Shown here: one piece after another, positions 46,522 to 55,395 of the stretch
Layout of the letters: each line of letters starts with the position of its first letter
Numbering within the stretch: the first letter of the stretch is position 1
Assembly: GCF_013141915.1 (NCBI RefSeq)
Contig: NZ_SROX01000012.1
Location: forward strand, 1 to 64,000
Source of the DNA: Cupriavidus necator
GTDB taxonomy: Bacteria > Pseudomonadota > Gammaproteobacteria > Burkholderiales > Burkholderiaceae
Length of the DNA: 64,000 nt
Reading direction: 5' to 3'
Position numbers and translations under genes: made by a program
Notes under the pieces: model-generated
Told to the model about the DNA's origin: nothing
The model's input: only the letters and a program-made list of their open reading frames with translations
Database searches by the model: none

Positions 46522-46593
46522 CCTTGTCGGATGACACAGAAAGTGAAAATTGTGCCAAGTTACTGAAAACTTTGTGACGCAGTAAATGAAAGG

Positions 46594-46614
46594 ACCGCCT
46601 TCGGGCGGTTTTTT
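46594..46614 (+). terminator. gyrB rho-independent terminator
   Basis: A perfect stem accgcc/ggcggt with a TTCG tetraloop is followed by six T, 73 nt after the gyrB stop. Confidence 0.92.
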
Positions 46615-47044
46615 CGTAATTAGACGCTGGCGAGCGGTCTGCTGGAGAGTTCTGACGCGAGTAGCGACCGTCATCTTAGAAAAGGCGAGACGTTCTCGGG
46701 GCTGTTGCAGCGTTTTCCGGGGTAGAAAGGGCCGATACGGCTGGTCGAATGATGTAGCCCCAAAGCTGGCTAACGAAGCTCGCGCCGAAGCACTCCGAAC
46801 GGCACCGCACTTCCTGAGCGACCGGCTCCGACCCCAAAGCGGTCACTAAATATGCTCCGAAGCGGACGTTCGCGGGGGCAACGTGGGGTGAGTGGCGATT
46901 CGGTTGGGTTTCGCGCTTGGCGTTGAGCCTGCGAACAGCGGACGACGGCGTCTGGGCAGAGATAGCCTCTACGTTCTGGATGTAGTCAGCAGCGAGACGC
47001 CCCCTCCGGCACCGGAAGCCTACGCCACCGGCTGGAGTAGCGTG
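46615..47044. other. Gene-free junction between gyrB and the accessory region
   Basis: About 430 nt downstream of the gyrB terminator. Open frames here show no protein-like composition, and no site-specific recombinase site or repeat was recognised. Composition falls from core-like toward the lower GC of the following genes, so a boundary of acquired DNA probably lies here. Confidence 0.45.
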
Positions 47045-48283
47045 TCAGTGTTCGAGCGCGTAGATGGTGTTTTGGAGCCGGTCCAGCAAGTCATCGTAAG
47101 TGATGATGTCCATCATGTTCGCGTACTTGCGCTTGATGATTTCGAAATCGAGTTGCTGGCTATCAGTCATCTTCTTGCCGCCAATCTGGCCGCGGCCAAC
47201 GATAATGATAGCCTTCGGATTTGATATCCGGATATCCAATCCAGGAGGAAGCTCGGAGGCGTAGGCCTTCGTAAGAGCGCGCTCTCCGTCGACACCCCAT
47301 TTCGACAAGTGGAAGAGATACTTCTCTGCCTGCATGACGCTACCGGTCAACTCGGCAGTCGGAATGCTGTTGCCTCGGTACAGTCCTTGGCGAAGAATTT
47401 TGTCTTCGAAGGGTTTTTTTAGCTCAATGACGTCGAGGTTCCCGCTCGCGTCCACTAGGCCGATATCGATATATCGCTTGGACGTTTTACCAGACTTGCT
47501 GTAGTAGTCGTTAATTGTGATGTTTTGAAGCACCCTGATGTACTTTGGAAACAGCAGCAGAAGGAATGAAACCATCCGCTGCTGCCATTCTTTCTCGGAT
47601 AGGTTCTTACCGGTCAGCAGACTCTGTTGAATCTCGTTATGGATAACGCGGTACTTGAGAACCTCCTGCTCCTTCAACGCCTTGAGTTCCGGCGGTGTTT
47701 CAGCAGGAATGCTTTCGTTCAGCGCTGACCTCTTATCGAGGTACGACTCATAAATCCCCCGTGCATCCTTCATGCCGTCCACATACTGCGAGAGGATCGT
47801 GTGAGCGCGTGCAGCAGCGTAGCGATTAAGCTCGTATGTGGTCGGGAATTTCCTGAGCAACTCCTGATAGACGGGCAGTGGGATGTTCCCGGCGCGGCTG
47901 CCCCCGATAACAATAGGCTCGTCGTTATCGAGAAGATCGGAGAGTCGCTTCATAATTGAGACATTTCGTTCCGCGACAAAGACCGAACGTTTGAGCCGAA
48001 GCTCGCGGCTTACGAGGACATCTCGCTCGATAGAAAAGATACGGCCGGGGATCCGCAAGTACTCGTCTTCAAACTTGCCAAAGCGAAATGTATAGACGTA
48101 CTCAGTAAAGTCCGTTTTGTTGGTTGGCGGATTCGTGAGATCCGCTTTTCGAAAGGAGAATACGCGAGATACCTCTGTAGACTTCCCACTCTTCATTTCC
48201 TCCCAGACCCACTGATGTTGAGTGCCAAACTCCGGCTGGTAGTCGAAATCGACGCCAGTCTTCGTGGTGCGGAAATCCAGCAT
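47045..48283 (-). CDS. sduA: Shedu-type anti-phage nuclease (DUF4263)
   Basis: A 412-aa single-gene defence protein. The C-terminal DUF4263 domain (about 225-405) is a PD-(D/E)xK nuclease: D273 in YIDIG, E287-x-K289 in VIELKKP, a following Gln (VMQAEKY) and the family-typical VGRGQ and ITYDDLL motifs near 360 and 395. The first 200 residues, rich in beta strands with an FSFRKADL-like start, form the variable N-terminal region of Shedu proteins. A GAGGGGA Shine-Dalgarno precedes the ATG. Shedu proteins cut phage DNA after sensing; the trigger is unknown. The lower GC content fits acquisition. Confidence 0.85.
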   Translation of the reverse strand: MLDFRTTKTGVDFDYQPEFGTQHQWVWEEMKSGKSTEVSRVFSFRKADLTNPPTNKTDFTEYVYTFRFGKFEDEYLRIPGRIFSIERDVLVSRELRLKRSVFVAERNVSIMKRLSDLLDNDEPIVIGGSRAGNIPLPVYQELLRKFPTTYELNRYAAARAHTILSQYVDGMKDARGIYESYLDKRSALNESIPAETPPELKALKEQEVLKYRVIHNEIQQSLLTGKNLSEKEWQQRMVSFLLLLFPKYIRVLQNITINDYYSKSGKTSKRYIDIGLVDASGNLDVIELKKPFEDKILRQGLYRGNSIPTAELTGSVMQAEKYLFHLSKWGVDGERALTKAYASELPPGLDIRISNPKAIIIVGRGQIGGKKMTDSQQLDFEIIKRKYANMMDIITYDDLLDRLQNTIYALEH

Positions 48284-48566
48284 GTTTCCCCTCAGTGCGA
48301 GATGATTTTGCGGCTAGTTGTGGGGTACCAATGATTCTGGTTCAAAGTACCCATAAGGCTCCGCGCAACAGGATTGTCAACAATCTAGTCACATCTGTCG
48401 AGCGTCCGCTCCTGGCCGACGGGCGACGGACGTGATCGAACGGTGACGCCCGTACCCGACCCGAAGTAGTCATCCCTCATGCCGAAAGTCAGAGCGTCAA
48501 AGCGAACCTAAATTGACTTCCGTGGCCGCGGCAGACGGTCGCGGTGGAAGGAAGGGTAAGCCTGCA

Positions 48567-49292
48567 CTAGGTATACCTTGGGGTACCAAGCATGCTCGAA
48601 ACTCTTATACGGTCTTCAAGGCGATGGGCCTTCGCAGCGACCCGAATGGCCGTAGCATCGGCCTCGGGAAGAAATGGGCCGAGGTAGATACGTTCGATGA
48701 GCTGCGGAACATCGAATTCAACCTTGACTCCGTGCTCGGGAACTTGAACACCAAACTCTTCTGCCATACGCACAGATACAGCCAACCGGAACTCCTGCTC
48801 CCATGCGAACGCCATGTGCTTGTACCAAAAGCGGTCCGTCATGCTTACGCGAAGACGCTCCTTTAACAGGTTGACGTATTTCACGTTTCCTGCCCAGAGA
48901 TCTTCATGGCCGTACTCGGGCTTCAGACGAAACGGTTTGGCAGCTGCGCGAATTCTGTTGGGGCTCGTACGCACGGCAACCCCCTTTCCTGAATTCGCGT
49001 ACAGCTTCCACATCGCGTCGCTTTCAAAGCTAGCGCGGTGCCAGCAGCTGATCTTTGTAAGACGACGCAGTTCCTCGAAGGCCCTTTCACCGTATTCAAG
49101 CTCGGCATAGCGGGGGTCAACAGGAAAGCCTGGCGAGAGCACGGCGACAGCTCCTTCGAACGGATCGTCGAATTGTCGCGCTGACGCGAAGTAAAGTTGG
49201 CTGGACTGCAGTAGTTCCAGGAACCTCTCGGTTCTGAAATACCGCCATAGTGGCTCTTCCATGTCGAGCTCTTGGTTGTCGATGACGCGCAC
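48567..49292 (-). CDS. DUF2971 domain protein
   Basis: A 241-aa protein with the DUF2971 pattern: aromatic start WRYFRTERFLELL, ASARQFDDPFEG, ISCWHRASFESDAMWKLYA, GVAVRTSP, then the HMAFAWEQEFR motif. The function is not established. DUF2971 genes occur often in defence and abortive-infection islands. The start MRVIDNQELDME at 49292 is plausible; M11 is an alternative. It is divergent from the HNH gene. Confidence 0.82.
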   Translation of the reverse strand: MRVIDNQELDMEEPLWRYFRTERFLELLQSSQLYFASARQFDDPFEGAVAVLSPGFPVDPRYAELEYGERAFEELRRLTKISCWHRASFESDAMWKLYANSGKGVAVRTSPNRIRAAAKPFRLKPEYGHEDLWAGNVKYVNLLKERLRVSMTDRFWYKHMAFAWEQEFRLAVSVRMAEEFGVQVPEHGVKVEFDVPQLIERIYLGPFLPEADATAIRVAAKAHRLEDRIRVSSMLGTPRYT

Positions 49293-49459
49293 GTCGTCTC
49301 CTGTGATGGCTAACGTTGGTTAAGGTGTGGACGGGAGGCTTGTCCCGTCTTGGTAGCAAATCTGTTGCACCGCAGGTGCATGCTGCAGTGCCAAGTCTAC
49401 TTCGCGAGGGAGCGAGCAGATAGAATCCAGTGCATCTTCATGCATTGGAGGATAGTAAG

Positions 49460-50617
49460 ATGGGCGGAGAACCCCGTCATGCGAATTGCGCGCTCTGTCT
49501 CGCTGTCTTGAACAACAAGAGCCAGTCCAAAGAACACATCATTCCGAACTCAATCGGCGGGCGACGAAAGGCCAGGGCGTTCATCTGCAAGACGTGCAAC
49601 AACAAATTAGGTGAGACTTGGGATGCCGAGCTTGCAAAGCAATTGAACTGGTGCGCGCTTTCGGTTGGGGTCTGCAGGGAGCGGGGGGAAGTACCCAAGC
49701 AGATTGTCCAGACCATCGATGGCAGGCGGCTCTGGCTCAATAACGACGGTACGATGACGCCGGAGAAACCTTCATACAATGAGAGGCTTGTAGATGGCCA
49801 GACCGAGATCAGCTTTACCGCGCGAGATAGGCGCGAGGCCGCAAGAATGATCGAGGGCGTTAAGCGCAAGCATCCTGGCTTTAATGAGCAAAAAGCCCAT
49901 AACCAACTTGAGGTACAGCATACCTACCTCGATTCGCCAATTCATATGACATTGGGATTCGGCGGACCGTCGGCGGGTAGATCGGTTGTCAAGACGGCTT
50001 GGGCGCATGCCTCTGACGTGGGACTGCCTAATTGGAGTTGCGAGGAGGCCAAAAAGTACCTGACGGATGAGGGCTATCCGCCTCCGTACGGGTTCGCATA
50101 CAAAACCGACTTCGTGTCAAATCGACCAGCGGACAAGGTCTTTCATTGCGTCTCGTTGATGGGAGACCCTAAAACAGGGCTTCTGCTTTCCTACATTGAG
50201 TATTTCGGGCTGTTTCGAATGCTGGTACGCCTTAGCGCTGCCTATGCTGGCGCCAGTGTCCAGGAAACTTATGCCATTGACCCCGCAACCGGAATTGCGC
50301 TGAAGTTGGACATTGATTGGTCAGTTTCCGGTGAGGAAATTGGCGCGACTCTTGACGGTGATGGTTACACGAAGCAGGGATACTTAGCGGCTATGAATCA
50401 CACCATGCCACTCCTGCTGCGAAGGAACGATGAGAGGCATATGAGCTGTGCTGTACGGGAGGCGTTCGACTATGCGGCGCAGTCCTTAGGGATTGATGAG
50501 GGCGACATCATCCCATCGGATGTGTGGCCCGCGTTTGTAGACGCGATGATGGAGAAACTCGACCCATTTATCCATCATCTCGTTGTCCGTTCTTTGCCGC
50601 AACAGTCTGTTAGCTAA
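49460..50617 (+). CDS. HNH endonuclease with zinc-finger core
   Basis: A 385-aa predicted nuclease. The N-terminal HNH_5-type module has Cys10/Cys13 (CALC), the catalytic-type SKEHIIP at 24-29 and Cys43/Cys46 (CKTCN), all within 50 residues. The remaining 330 residues are of unknown fold, probably sensory or target-binding. The start at 49460 is preceded by GGAGGATAG, ten codons inside the longest frame. No methylase is adjacent, so it is unlikely to be an ordinary type II restriction enzyme. Low GC compared with the core. Confidence 0.78.
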   Translation: MGGEPRHANCALCLAVLNNKSQSKEHIIPNSIGGRRKARAFICKTCNNKLGETWDAELAKQLNWCALSVGVCRERGEVPKQIVQTIDGRRLWLNNDGTMTPEKPSYNERLVDGQTEISFTARDRREAARMIEGVKRKHPGFNEQKAHNQLEVQHTYLDSPIHMTLGFGGPSAGRSVVKTAWAHASDVGLPNWSCEEAKKYLTDEGYPPPYGFAYKTDFVSNRPADKVFHCVSLMGDPKTGLLLSYIEYFGLFRMLVRLSAAYAGASVQETYAIDPATGIALKLDIDWSVSGEEIGATLDGDGYTKQGYLAAMNHTMPLLLRRNDERHMSCAVREAFDYAAQSLGIDEGDIIPSDVWPAFVDAMMEKLDPFIHHLVVRSLPQQSVS

Positions 50618-50996
50618 CTGACCATCAAATGACCGCTTTTGGCCGGTCTCTGCCCGTGATCGGGGCCCGGTAGCAAGCTGGTCGCATGGGCTCAGGCGTG
50701 CTGTGGCTCGCAGCCTGCAAACACTTTTCCTGTAAGGCTGGCGCGGGATTCGACAGAGAGTTGGTCGAGCAATTAGCTGAAGAGGTCTAACCAGGAAGAG
50801 CTTTCGGCTGATAGGCTGCGATCCTACTATGCCCACGACTTTGGAGCGGCGAGAAGCAGCCGTACCTCCAATCGATCCAAGTGTGCTACATCACCGATCT
50901 CCGGGCCGAGATGTACAGCGAATACAGGTACGCCGAGGAGATCGAGGCGTCGCGTGATAGATTCCCGAACCCTTATATATCTCGTTGTATGCTCCA
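50618..50996. other. Gene-free interval
   Basis: 379 nt between two rightward genes. I see no convincing frame, hairpin terminator or repeat. A promoter for the following gene should lie here but no strong match was found. Confidence 0.4.
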
Positions 50997-51956
50997 ATGA
51001 CGAATGACCGCAAGGCGCAGGCCCGCATGAAACTCTACGTCGAACTCCGGTCTGCGTGCCTGGAGCAACTGTCCGGCAAGCAGGCCAGCTCCGTCGCGTC
51101 CCAGCTAAGAAGCCTTTTTCTCTCTGACGCCGTCTTCCGGATGTTGAATGAGGCGAGGCGTATTGAGGAGGGGAGGGCTGTCAGTGGCGTAGCGTGGCGC
51201 CTGACGGCCGCAGGTCATGCAGTGTTGCTCGCTACCGGAATCAGGCGGCTAGTCGATAAAGACAAGCGCGCGGGTTCACTGGCCGGAATCATTGCGCGTT
51301 TGCGCGGCGGCCAAGAGCTTCTAACGCGGCGGCACTATGTCGAGGTTGGCGGCGATCCGTATGACTACGAAGGGGAGAAGGAGAAGTACTTCCGCGATGT
51401 CATCGAGGCCAGCGTTGATGATACGGACGCGGTTCCCCGCGGCCACATCGATTGGGTTCACTCGCAATACAAGCATAAGCGATTCGACCAACTAAGCGAC
51501 GGCGAAGGGCGTGATCCTGTGCAGTTAATCAGTCTGTCGGTGCTGGACAAGCTGTCTGCGGCGCTAACGTCCGATGCGATCCGCCGCGTGACGACGTACA
51601 CGGATAAAGTGATTGCGCACGCTGAGCATCTCACCGATGCCATTGAGCTACCTACCTACAACGACATCGACGAGTCGCTGAGAACGCTCTGCCAAGTTAG
51701 CAACTTTATCTCGACCGCGATCTTCTACGACAGCGATCGCTCCCAAGTAGTCGCAACGCCGCAGTACCACGTAACGCAGCACTTGGATGCGCCGCTCGCC
51801 CTCAGCAAGACGTTGCCTGACCTGCAACAGTTCTGGGCAGACTACTCCCGAGAGCGCGATGGGTGGAGCAGTGCGGAGAGTGGATACGATCAACAGTTCC
51901 TAGTGGCGCAGCCAGACGCGGACGACGAGCCGAAGGCTCACGCAGGGTCGTTCTGA
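50997..51956 (+). CDS. Hypothetical protein, weakly HEPN/AbiU2-like
   Basis: A 319-aa, mostly helical, soluble protein. The segments VAWRLTAAGHAVLLATGIRRLVD (in pieces) and TDKVIAHAEH recall the AbiU2-type HEPN domain, where a toxin RNase uses RxxxxH. Here the region around His208 has no Arg at the expected distance, so either the motif is degenerate or the likeness is fortuitous. The ATG at 50997 is used; a TTG four codons earlier is possible. Its 3' end overlaps the convergent DUF4238 gene by 19 nt. Context is defence-like. Confidence 0.6.
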   Translation: MTNDRKAQARMKLYVELRSACLEQLSGKQASSVASQLRSLFLSDAVFRMLNEARRIEEGRAVSGVAWRLTAAGHAVLLATGIRRLVDKDKRAGSLAGIIARLRGGQELLTRRHYVEVGGDPYDYEGEKEKYFRDVIEASVDDTDAVPRGHIDWVHSQYKHKRFDQLSDGEGRDPVQLISLSVLDKLSAALTSDAIRRVTTYTDKVIAHAEHLTDAIELPTYNDIDESLRTLCQVSNFISTAIFYDSDRSQVVATPQYHVTQHLDAPLALSKTLPDLQQFWADYSRERDGWSSAESGYDQQFLVAQPDADDEPKAHAGSF

Positions 51957-52999
51957 TCGATTTTCACCGGTGGTGATCGGTGGGGCAGAACGCGTTGGAC
52001 GAATGCAATGGCGCCGTCTTCAGTTGGGAACCGGCCGACGACATGCTTCGGAGCGCGCTTCGTTCTCGCGATCTGAAGCCGTTCCACCAAGCGTCGCAGG
52101 CCGTCGTCATCGCCGCTGATAACGTACCGATGCGCGTTGAGCGCGAGCACCTCGTTCATGTGGTCCACGCGCCGTGCGTCCGCAGTGCCGACGCCTTGCC
52201 GCCCTCTGTTGCCGCTTAGCAAGATCAGGCATGTCGCCGTGAGGGGGAAAAGGATCATGGCCTCGTCTGAGCCGAAGCCAACGCGGTCCTCACCGAAGCG
52301 GGATTCCAACACCACAGGCGAATCGGAGGTCATGAACCGCGACTGAGGGTCGGTCGGTCTGATAATCTGCAGATCTCTGTGTATCAGCGAGTCTACGACC
52401 GCCTTCCACAAGCGGAGGTTGTCCATTAGCGCAGATTGTGGGTCCACTTCGATATCGTACTGGCCGCCACGAACGAACTTCACGATCCCCTCTGCCTCCG
52501 CCAGCAGCTCTTCATGCGTCCGGCGCTCCCCCTTGTCACGATACATAGCGGCGAGAAGCTTCATGGTCCGTTCCACGGATTCCGTTGCGACTTGTGCCAC
52601 GACATCGACGAAGCCGGCTTTCACTCGCTTGGCCTCGGCCATTGCGCCAGGTGTTCGTAACTCCGCGAAGGCGATGAAGCTGATCAAGAACTCGACATCG
52701 GTGTCCGTGTAGCCCTTTGCGGCTTCGAATCGAGGAATCGCATCTGCCAGCCCGGCTTCGACCTGGGAGAGCATCTCTTCAATCTCATACCGTCGACGTC
52801 CTTGGTCATCCTCGAAAGTGTAGATGTGCGTCTCTAGGCCAGTGTTCTCCACCGTCTGACGCCTGGTTTCGCCGGTATGACGATCAAACACGGCCACGCC
52901 TCCCTCCGTAGCGAAGCCCTTCTGATACATGCGTGGGAGGTAGTGCTGTCTCTTAGGCCCCTGCAATTTCGGTGTGCGGTCCAAATCTGTCTCCCGCAT
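51938..52999 (-). CDS. DUF4238 domain protein
   Basis: A 353-aa protein with the DUF4238 N-terminal signature KRQHYLPRMYQKGFAT and FDRHTGE, and the later RFMTSDSPVVL motif typical of that family. The function is unknown; similar genes are common in mobile and defence regions. The ATG at 52999 is used; an in-frame GTG four codons upstream (53011) is equally possible. It converges on the gene at 50997-51956 with a short 3' overlap. Confidence 0.82.
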   Translation of the reverse strand: MRETDLDRTPKLQGPKRQHYLPRMYQKGFATEGGVAVFDRHTGETRRQTVENTGLETHIYTFEDDQGRRRYEIEEMLSQVEAGLADAIPRFEAAKGYTDTDVEFLISFIAFAELRTPGAMAEAKRVKAGFVDVVAQVATESVERTMKLLAAMYRDKGERRTHEELLAEAEGIVKFVRGGQYDIEVDPQSALMDNLRLWKAVVDSLIHRDLQIIRPTDPQSRFMTSDSPVVLESRFGEDRVGFGSDEAMILFPLTATCLILLSGNRGRQGVGTADARRVDHMNEVLALNAHRYVISGDDDGLRRLVERLQIARTKRAPKHVVGRFPTEDGAIAFVQRVLPHRSPPVKIDQNDPA

Positions 53000-53056
53000 G
53001 CTGCGTGACACATCAAATCGAGATTACTTGCAACGTGGATTGCTCGATGGTTGCAG

Positions 53057-53241
53057 ATGCGCATTTTAAGCTTTTCAGGCCGCTCGCCAGCGCCCCATGG
53101 CGTGCTGAGCAAGGCGGACATCGATGAATGGGTACCGAAGCTCTCGGGCCGCCTATTTGCTTATCTGTCAGTATGACAACGAGCCCGAACGGCGTGCCGA
53201 CTGGCCAAGCCGTACGCATGGCGATCGAGCACTGCACCTAG
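53057..53241 (+). other. Two short overlapping frames, possible gene remnants
   Basis: ATG 53057 to TGA 53176 (39 codons, contains LSKADIDEWVPKLSGRLFAY, which looks protein-like) overlaps as ATGA a second 22-codon frame ending at 53241. They fill the gap between DUF4238 and the next nuclease gene. They may be the decayed start of a lost gene. No family was recognised. Confidence 0.25.
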
Positions 53242-53268
53242 AGCCCGTCGACAGAATCAGTTTCGCAC

Positions 53269-54384
53269 TCAGGCTTCATTGTCGAGTAGATCCTTGCTAT
53301 ACATACGAAGCAACGCTTGCTCTTCGATGGAGATTTGTTTCTCTAGAAGGCGCCCCTTTCGTTGTGATAGTAGTTTCCGTAAAGGACTACGTTTTTCAGA
53401 AGCATGCCCGTGATGCAAGCGCTGATGACAGGTCGGACAAAGTGCAATGATATTCGCTGTAATGTCGAGAGAGAATTGAAAATCGCCCTGCCTACTTAAG
53501 GGTATAAGGTGATGTGCCTCGACGTACGGTACGTTCTTCGAGCTGGATTTGAATGTTTGGTGTTCGGGGAACAGCTCGCACCGGTATCCTGCACTCTTGA
53601 CTGCCTCAGCTGCTACCAATGGATCCCGTGGATATTTCCAGGAGCCACCGTTTACCCGCTTCAGCGAGGCGGGTACACCTCCCGGAGGTTCGACAAATGG
53701 CGGACTATCTTTTCTTGTGGTTGCTGTTGCTTTTCCAAGCACTGCTTGCTGAAACTGGGTTTCATTGACCGGCACCAATGCCTGCAGACTCGGACCGACC
53801 TTATTCGCCAGCGTATCGTAGTGCTCCAGCAGTGATCTGAAGTCTGATTCTAAGCTGTCGGGCGTTGGCAGTGCGGAGAAGTCGTATCGAAAGCTCTCAA
53901 TTGCACCCCGCTGGTAGCCTTTACCCAAAGCCCTGCTGGCCTTTAGGTCGATTGGTCCTTTGACCGTGCCAGCGGCTGGTACAAAGGCCTCTAAGGCTAG
54001 CTCGGCTGCCCCCCTAAGCTTGTGAAGTGCCACCTCCAGCCCATAGGTGTTCTTCAGAGTCGTAACCCCTTGATTGAGGCTCAGATAACACGACTTCATG
54101 TCCTCTGAAAAGAGAAGGACGATGTAGTACCCGTTTTGTGCCGATGTTGTGATTTCGAGGTTGAATACGCCAATCCAAGGAACGCCGGCGATATTCCCTT
54201 GACCATAGGAACCTTCGACCTGGAAAGCTCTACGCCGCTCCAATCTCTCCAATATATCAATGAAGAACTGAGGTAGCGTCTTGCTAATACTTATCTGATC
54301 CGGCGTATTAACGCTTCGAGCTTTACCGCGAAGAGCGGACTTAGTCGCCAGATAGTTCTCCATGACCACAGACAGGGATCGCAT
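53269..54384 (-). CDS. Restriction-type nuclease: DUF3578 (MrcB-N) plus HNH
   Basis: A 371-aa protein. The N-terminal two-thirds contains a DUF3578/MrcB-N domain (GNIAGVPWIGVF; NGYYIVLLFSEDM; CYLSLNQGVTTLK), a module that reads modified or specific DNA in type IV-like systems. The C-terminal HNH domain has CELF, VEAHHLIPLS, NIIALCPTCHQRLHHG. This pairing is known in restriction systems. The start at 54384 overlaps the stop of a short upstream frame (TGATG). No methyltransferase is left beside it. Confidence 0.85.
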   Translation of the reverse strand: MRSLSVVMENYLATKSALRGKARSVNTPDQISISKTLPQFFIDILERLERRRAFQVEGSYGQGNIAGVPWIGVFNLEITTSAQNGYYIVLLFSEDMKSCYLSLNQGVTTLKNTYGLEVALHKLRGAAELALEAFVPAAGTVKGPIDLKASRALGKGYQRGAIESFRYDFSALPTPDSLESDFRSLLEHYDTLANKVGPSLQALVPVNETQFQQAVLGKATATTRKDSPPFVEPPGGVPASLKRVNGGSWKYPRDPLVAAEAVKSAGYRCELFPEHQTFKSSSKNVPYVEAHHLIPLSRQGDFQFSLDITANIIALCPTCHQRLHHGHASEKRSPLRKLLSQRKGRLLEKQISIEEQALLRMYSKDLLDNEA

Positions 54385-54692
54385 CAGCCTTCTTTTGACA
54401 TCGTAGAAAGCTTAAGGATATAGCGAAATCCGATGGCAGAATCGGAAATTTCCACTGGCTTCCGAGGAATCATCATTTCCTTGCTGCAGATTCTCTTGTC
54501 AGAATCCGCGTCAAACTCAGCAAGGGTGTCAAAATTCCTTGTAACGACGGAAGGAACTCGGTAGTTCGAGGCGTCCTGGCAAGGATGTGAAGGACCGTAC
54601 TTGGGCTTTACACCTGACGGGCGGAAGGCCGCTTTGAGAGTTCGCTGCATTGTTCCGTGCGGACCGCCGTTGGAAACTGGCAGTGTCACCAC
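54384..54692 (-). CDS. Short frame coupled to the nuclease gene, possible truncated partner
   Basis: The frame ends in TGATG with the nuclease start, a signature of translational coupling. Its first 45 or so codons lie inside the 54554-54747 repeat, while the rest (VTRNFDTLAEF to LSTMSKEG) is unique. A smaller version starting at ATG 54473 has AAGGA just ahead. It may be the C-terminal remainder of a lost partner, such as a methyltransferase, cut at the repeat. No family is recognised; protein nature is unproven. Confidence 0.35.
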   Translation of the reverse strand: MVTLPVSNGGPHGTMQRTLKAAFRPSGVKPKYGPSHPCQDASNYRVPSVVTRNFDTLAEFDADSDKRICSKEMMIPRKPVEISDSAIGFRYILKLSTMSKEG

Positions 54693-54747
54693 AGAAATGG
54701 TCGACCAGGTTTGACAGCCTGATCCACGTACCCCGGACGAGCAGCGA
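54554..54747. repeat. Direct repeat, copy 1
   Basis: About 194 nt, similar along its whole length to 57377-57569 (shared blocks: ctttgagagttcgctgcatt-like, ttggaaact, cagtgtcacca, cgaccaggtttgac, ccggacgagcagcga). It lies upstream of the DUF1484-like gene and marks the right edge of the first accessory block. Confidence 0.75.
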
Positions 54748-54917
54748 AGCGATATCCTCTCGTCTTTCGCCTACGTACGCCCTTAATGGGCGAGCCGCGG
54801 CGGGGGAGCCTTAGGGCTCGCCGGTGGTACGTGCCGGTCTGTCAACCCTGCCTCGTGCTCGCCCCCCCGATTGACAGCGGACGACGAGCCTCCACCATCT
54901 ACGTACCGGAGGTCGCA

Positions 54918-55247
54918 ATGACTAGCACCACCCCCGCTCCCCAAGAGCCCACCCTAGCCCAAAAACAAGCCCAACTAGCCGAAAACCTGGCCAAAGCCGA
55001 CCGCGCCCAGTTCCGCCGCCGCGCCAAAGCCGCCCCACCGCAACCCAGCAAAGCCGTCACCCTCGAGGACCACATCCTCGAAGTCAGCGACGACCTTCTG
55101 CGCGTCAGCGCCGGTTTCCAATCCGTCCTGACCTTGCTGGATCTGCAGGCCGGCGATATCCCCGATAGCATCGGCCTCCACGCCCTGATTTCGCCGCTCA
55201 AGCGGCAGATCGACCGGTGCGCTGATCGCCTGCAGGCACTTGCCTGA
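54918..55247 (+). CDS. Small protein, DUF1484-like
   Basis: A 109-aa hydrophilic, helical protein with a low-complexity N-terminus (TSTTPAPQEP), a central AKADRAQFRRRAKAA segment and a conserved-looking part TLEDHILEVSDDLLRVSAGF. It resembles DUF1484 proteins of Ralstonia/Cupriavidus as I remember them. The ATG at 54918 has GGAGG upstream. A decayed second copy lies at 57578-57745. High GC shows it belongs to the core rather than to the island. The function is unknown. Confidence 0.75.
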   Translation: MTSTTPAPQEPTLAQKQAQLAENLAKADRAQFRRRAKAAPPQPSKAVTLEDHILEVSDDLLRVSAGFQSVLTLLDLQAGDIPDSIGLHALISPLKRQIDRCADRLQALA

Positions 55248-55284
55248 CGAAGGACAGGCCCACGCAACGCGGGCCTGAAAGCAA

Positions 55285-55315
55285 AACGGCGCGAGCCAAC
55301 TGGCCTCGCGCCGTT
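55285..55315. terminator. Bidirectional hairpin between convergent genes
   Basis: An 11-bp perfect stem aacggcgcgag/ctcgcgccgtt (55285-55295 with 55305-55315). A smaller stem aggccc/gggcct precedes it. It separates the DUF1484-like gene from pdxI. Confidence 0.6.
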
Positions 55316-55395
55316 CTGCTTCTGGCACTGTGAAGTGCCGCAAGCTGAAGCCTCAATACCTCCTCAAGATCCAGCCGCTGCTCGCTACAAGTGAC

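Noticed and set aside
46586..46849. An 87-codon frame after gyrB
   Set aside because: Begins inside the gyrB terminator hairpin, has no Shine-Dalgarno and no protein-like pattern.
50997..51956. Confident call as an active HEPN RNase toxin
   Set aside because: The Arg expected in RxxxxH is missing near His208, so only a weak likeness is claimed.
53013..53237. A 74-codon minus-strand frame between DUF4238 and the nuclease gene
   Set aside because: No recognisable motif or ribosome site, and it overlaps better-looking plus-strand mini-frames; not convincing.
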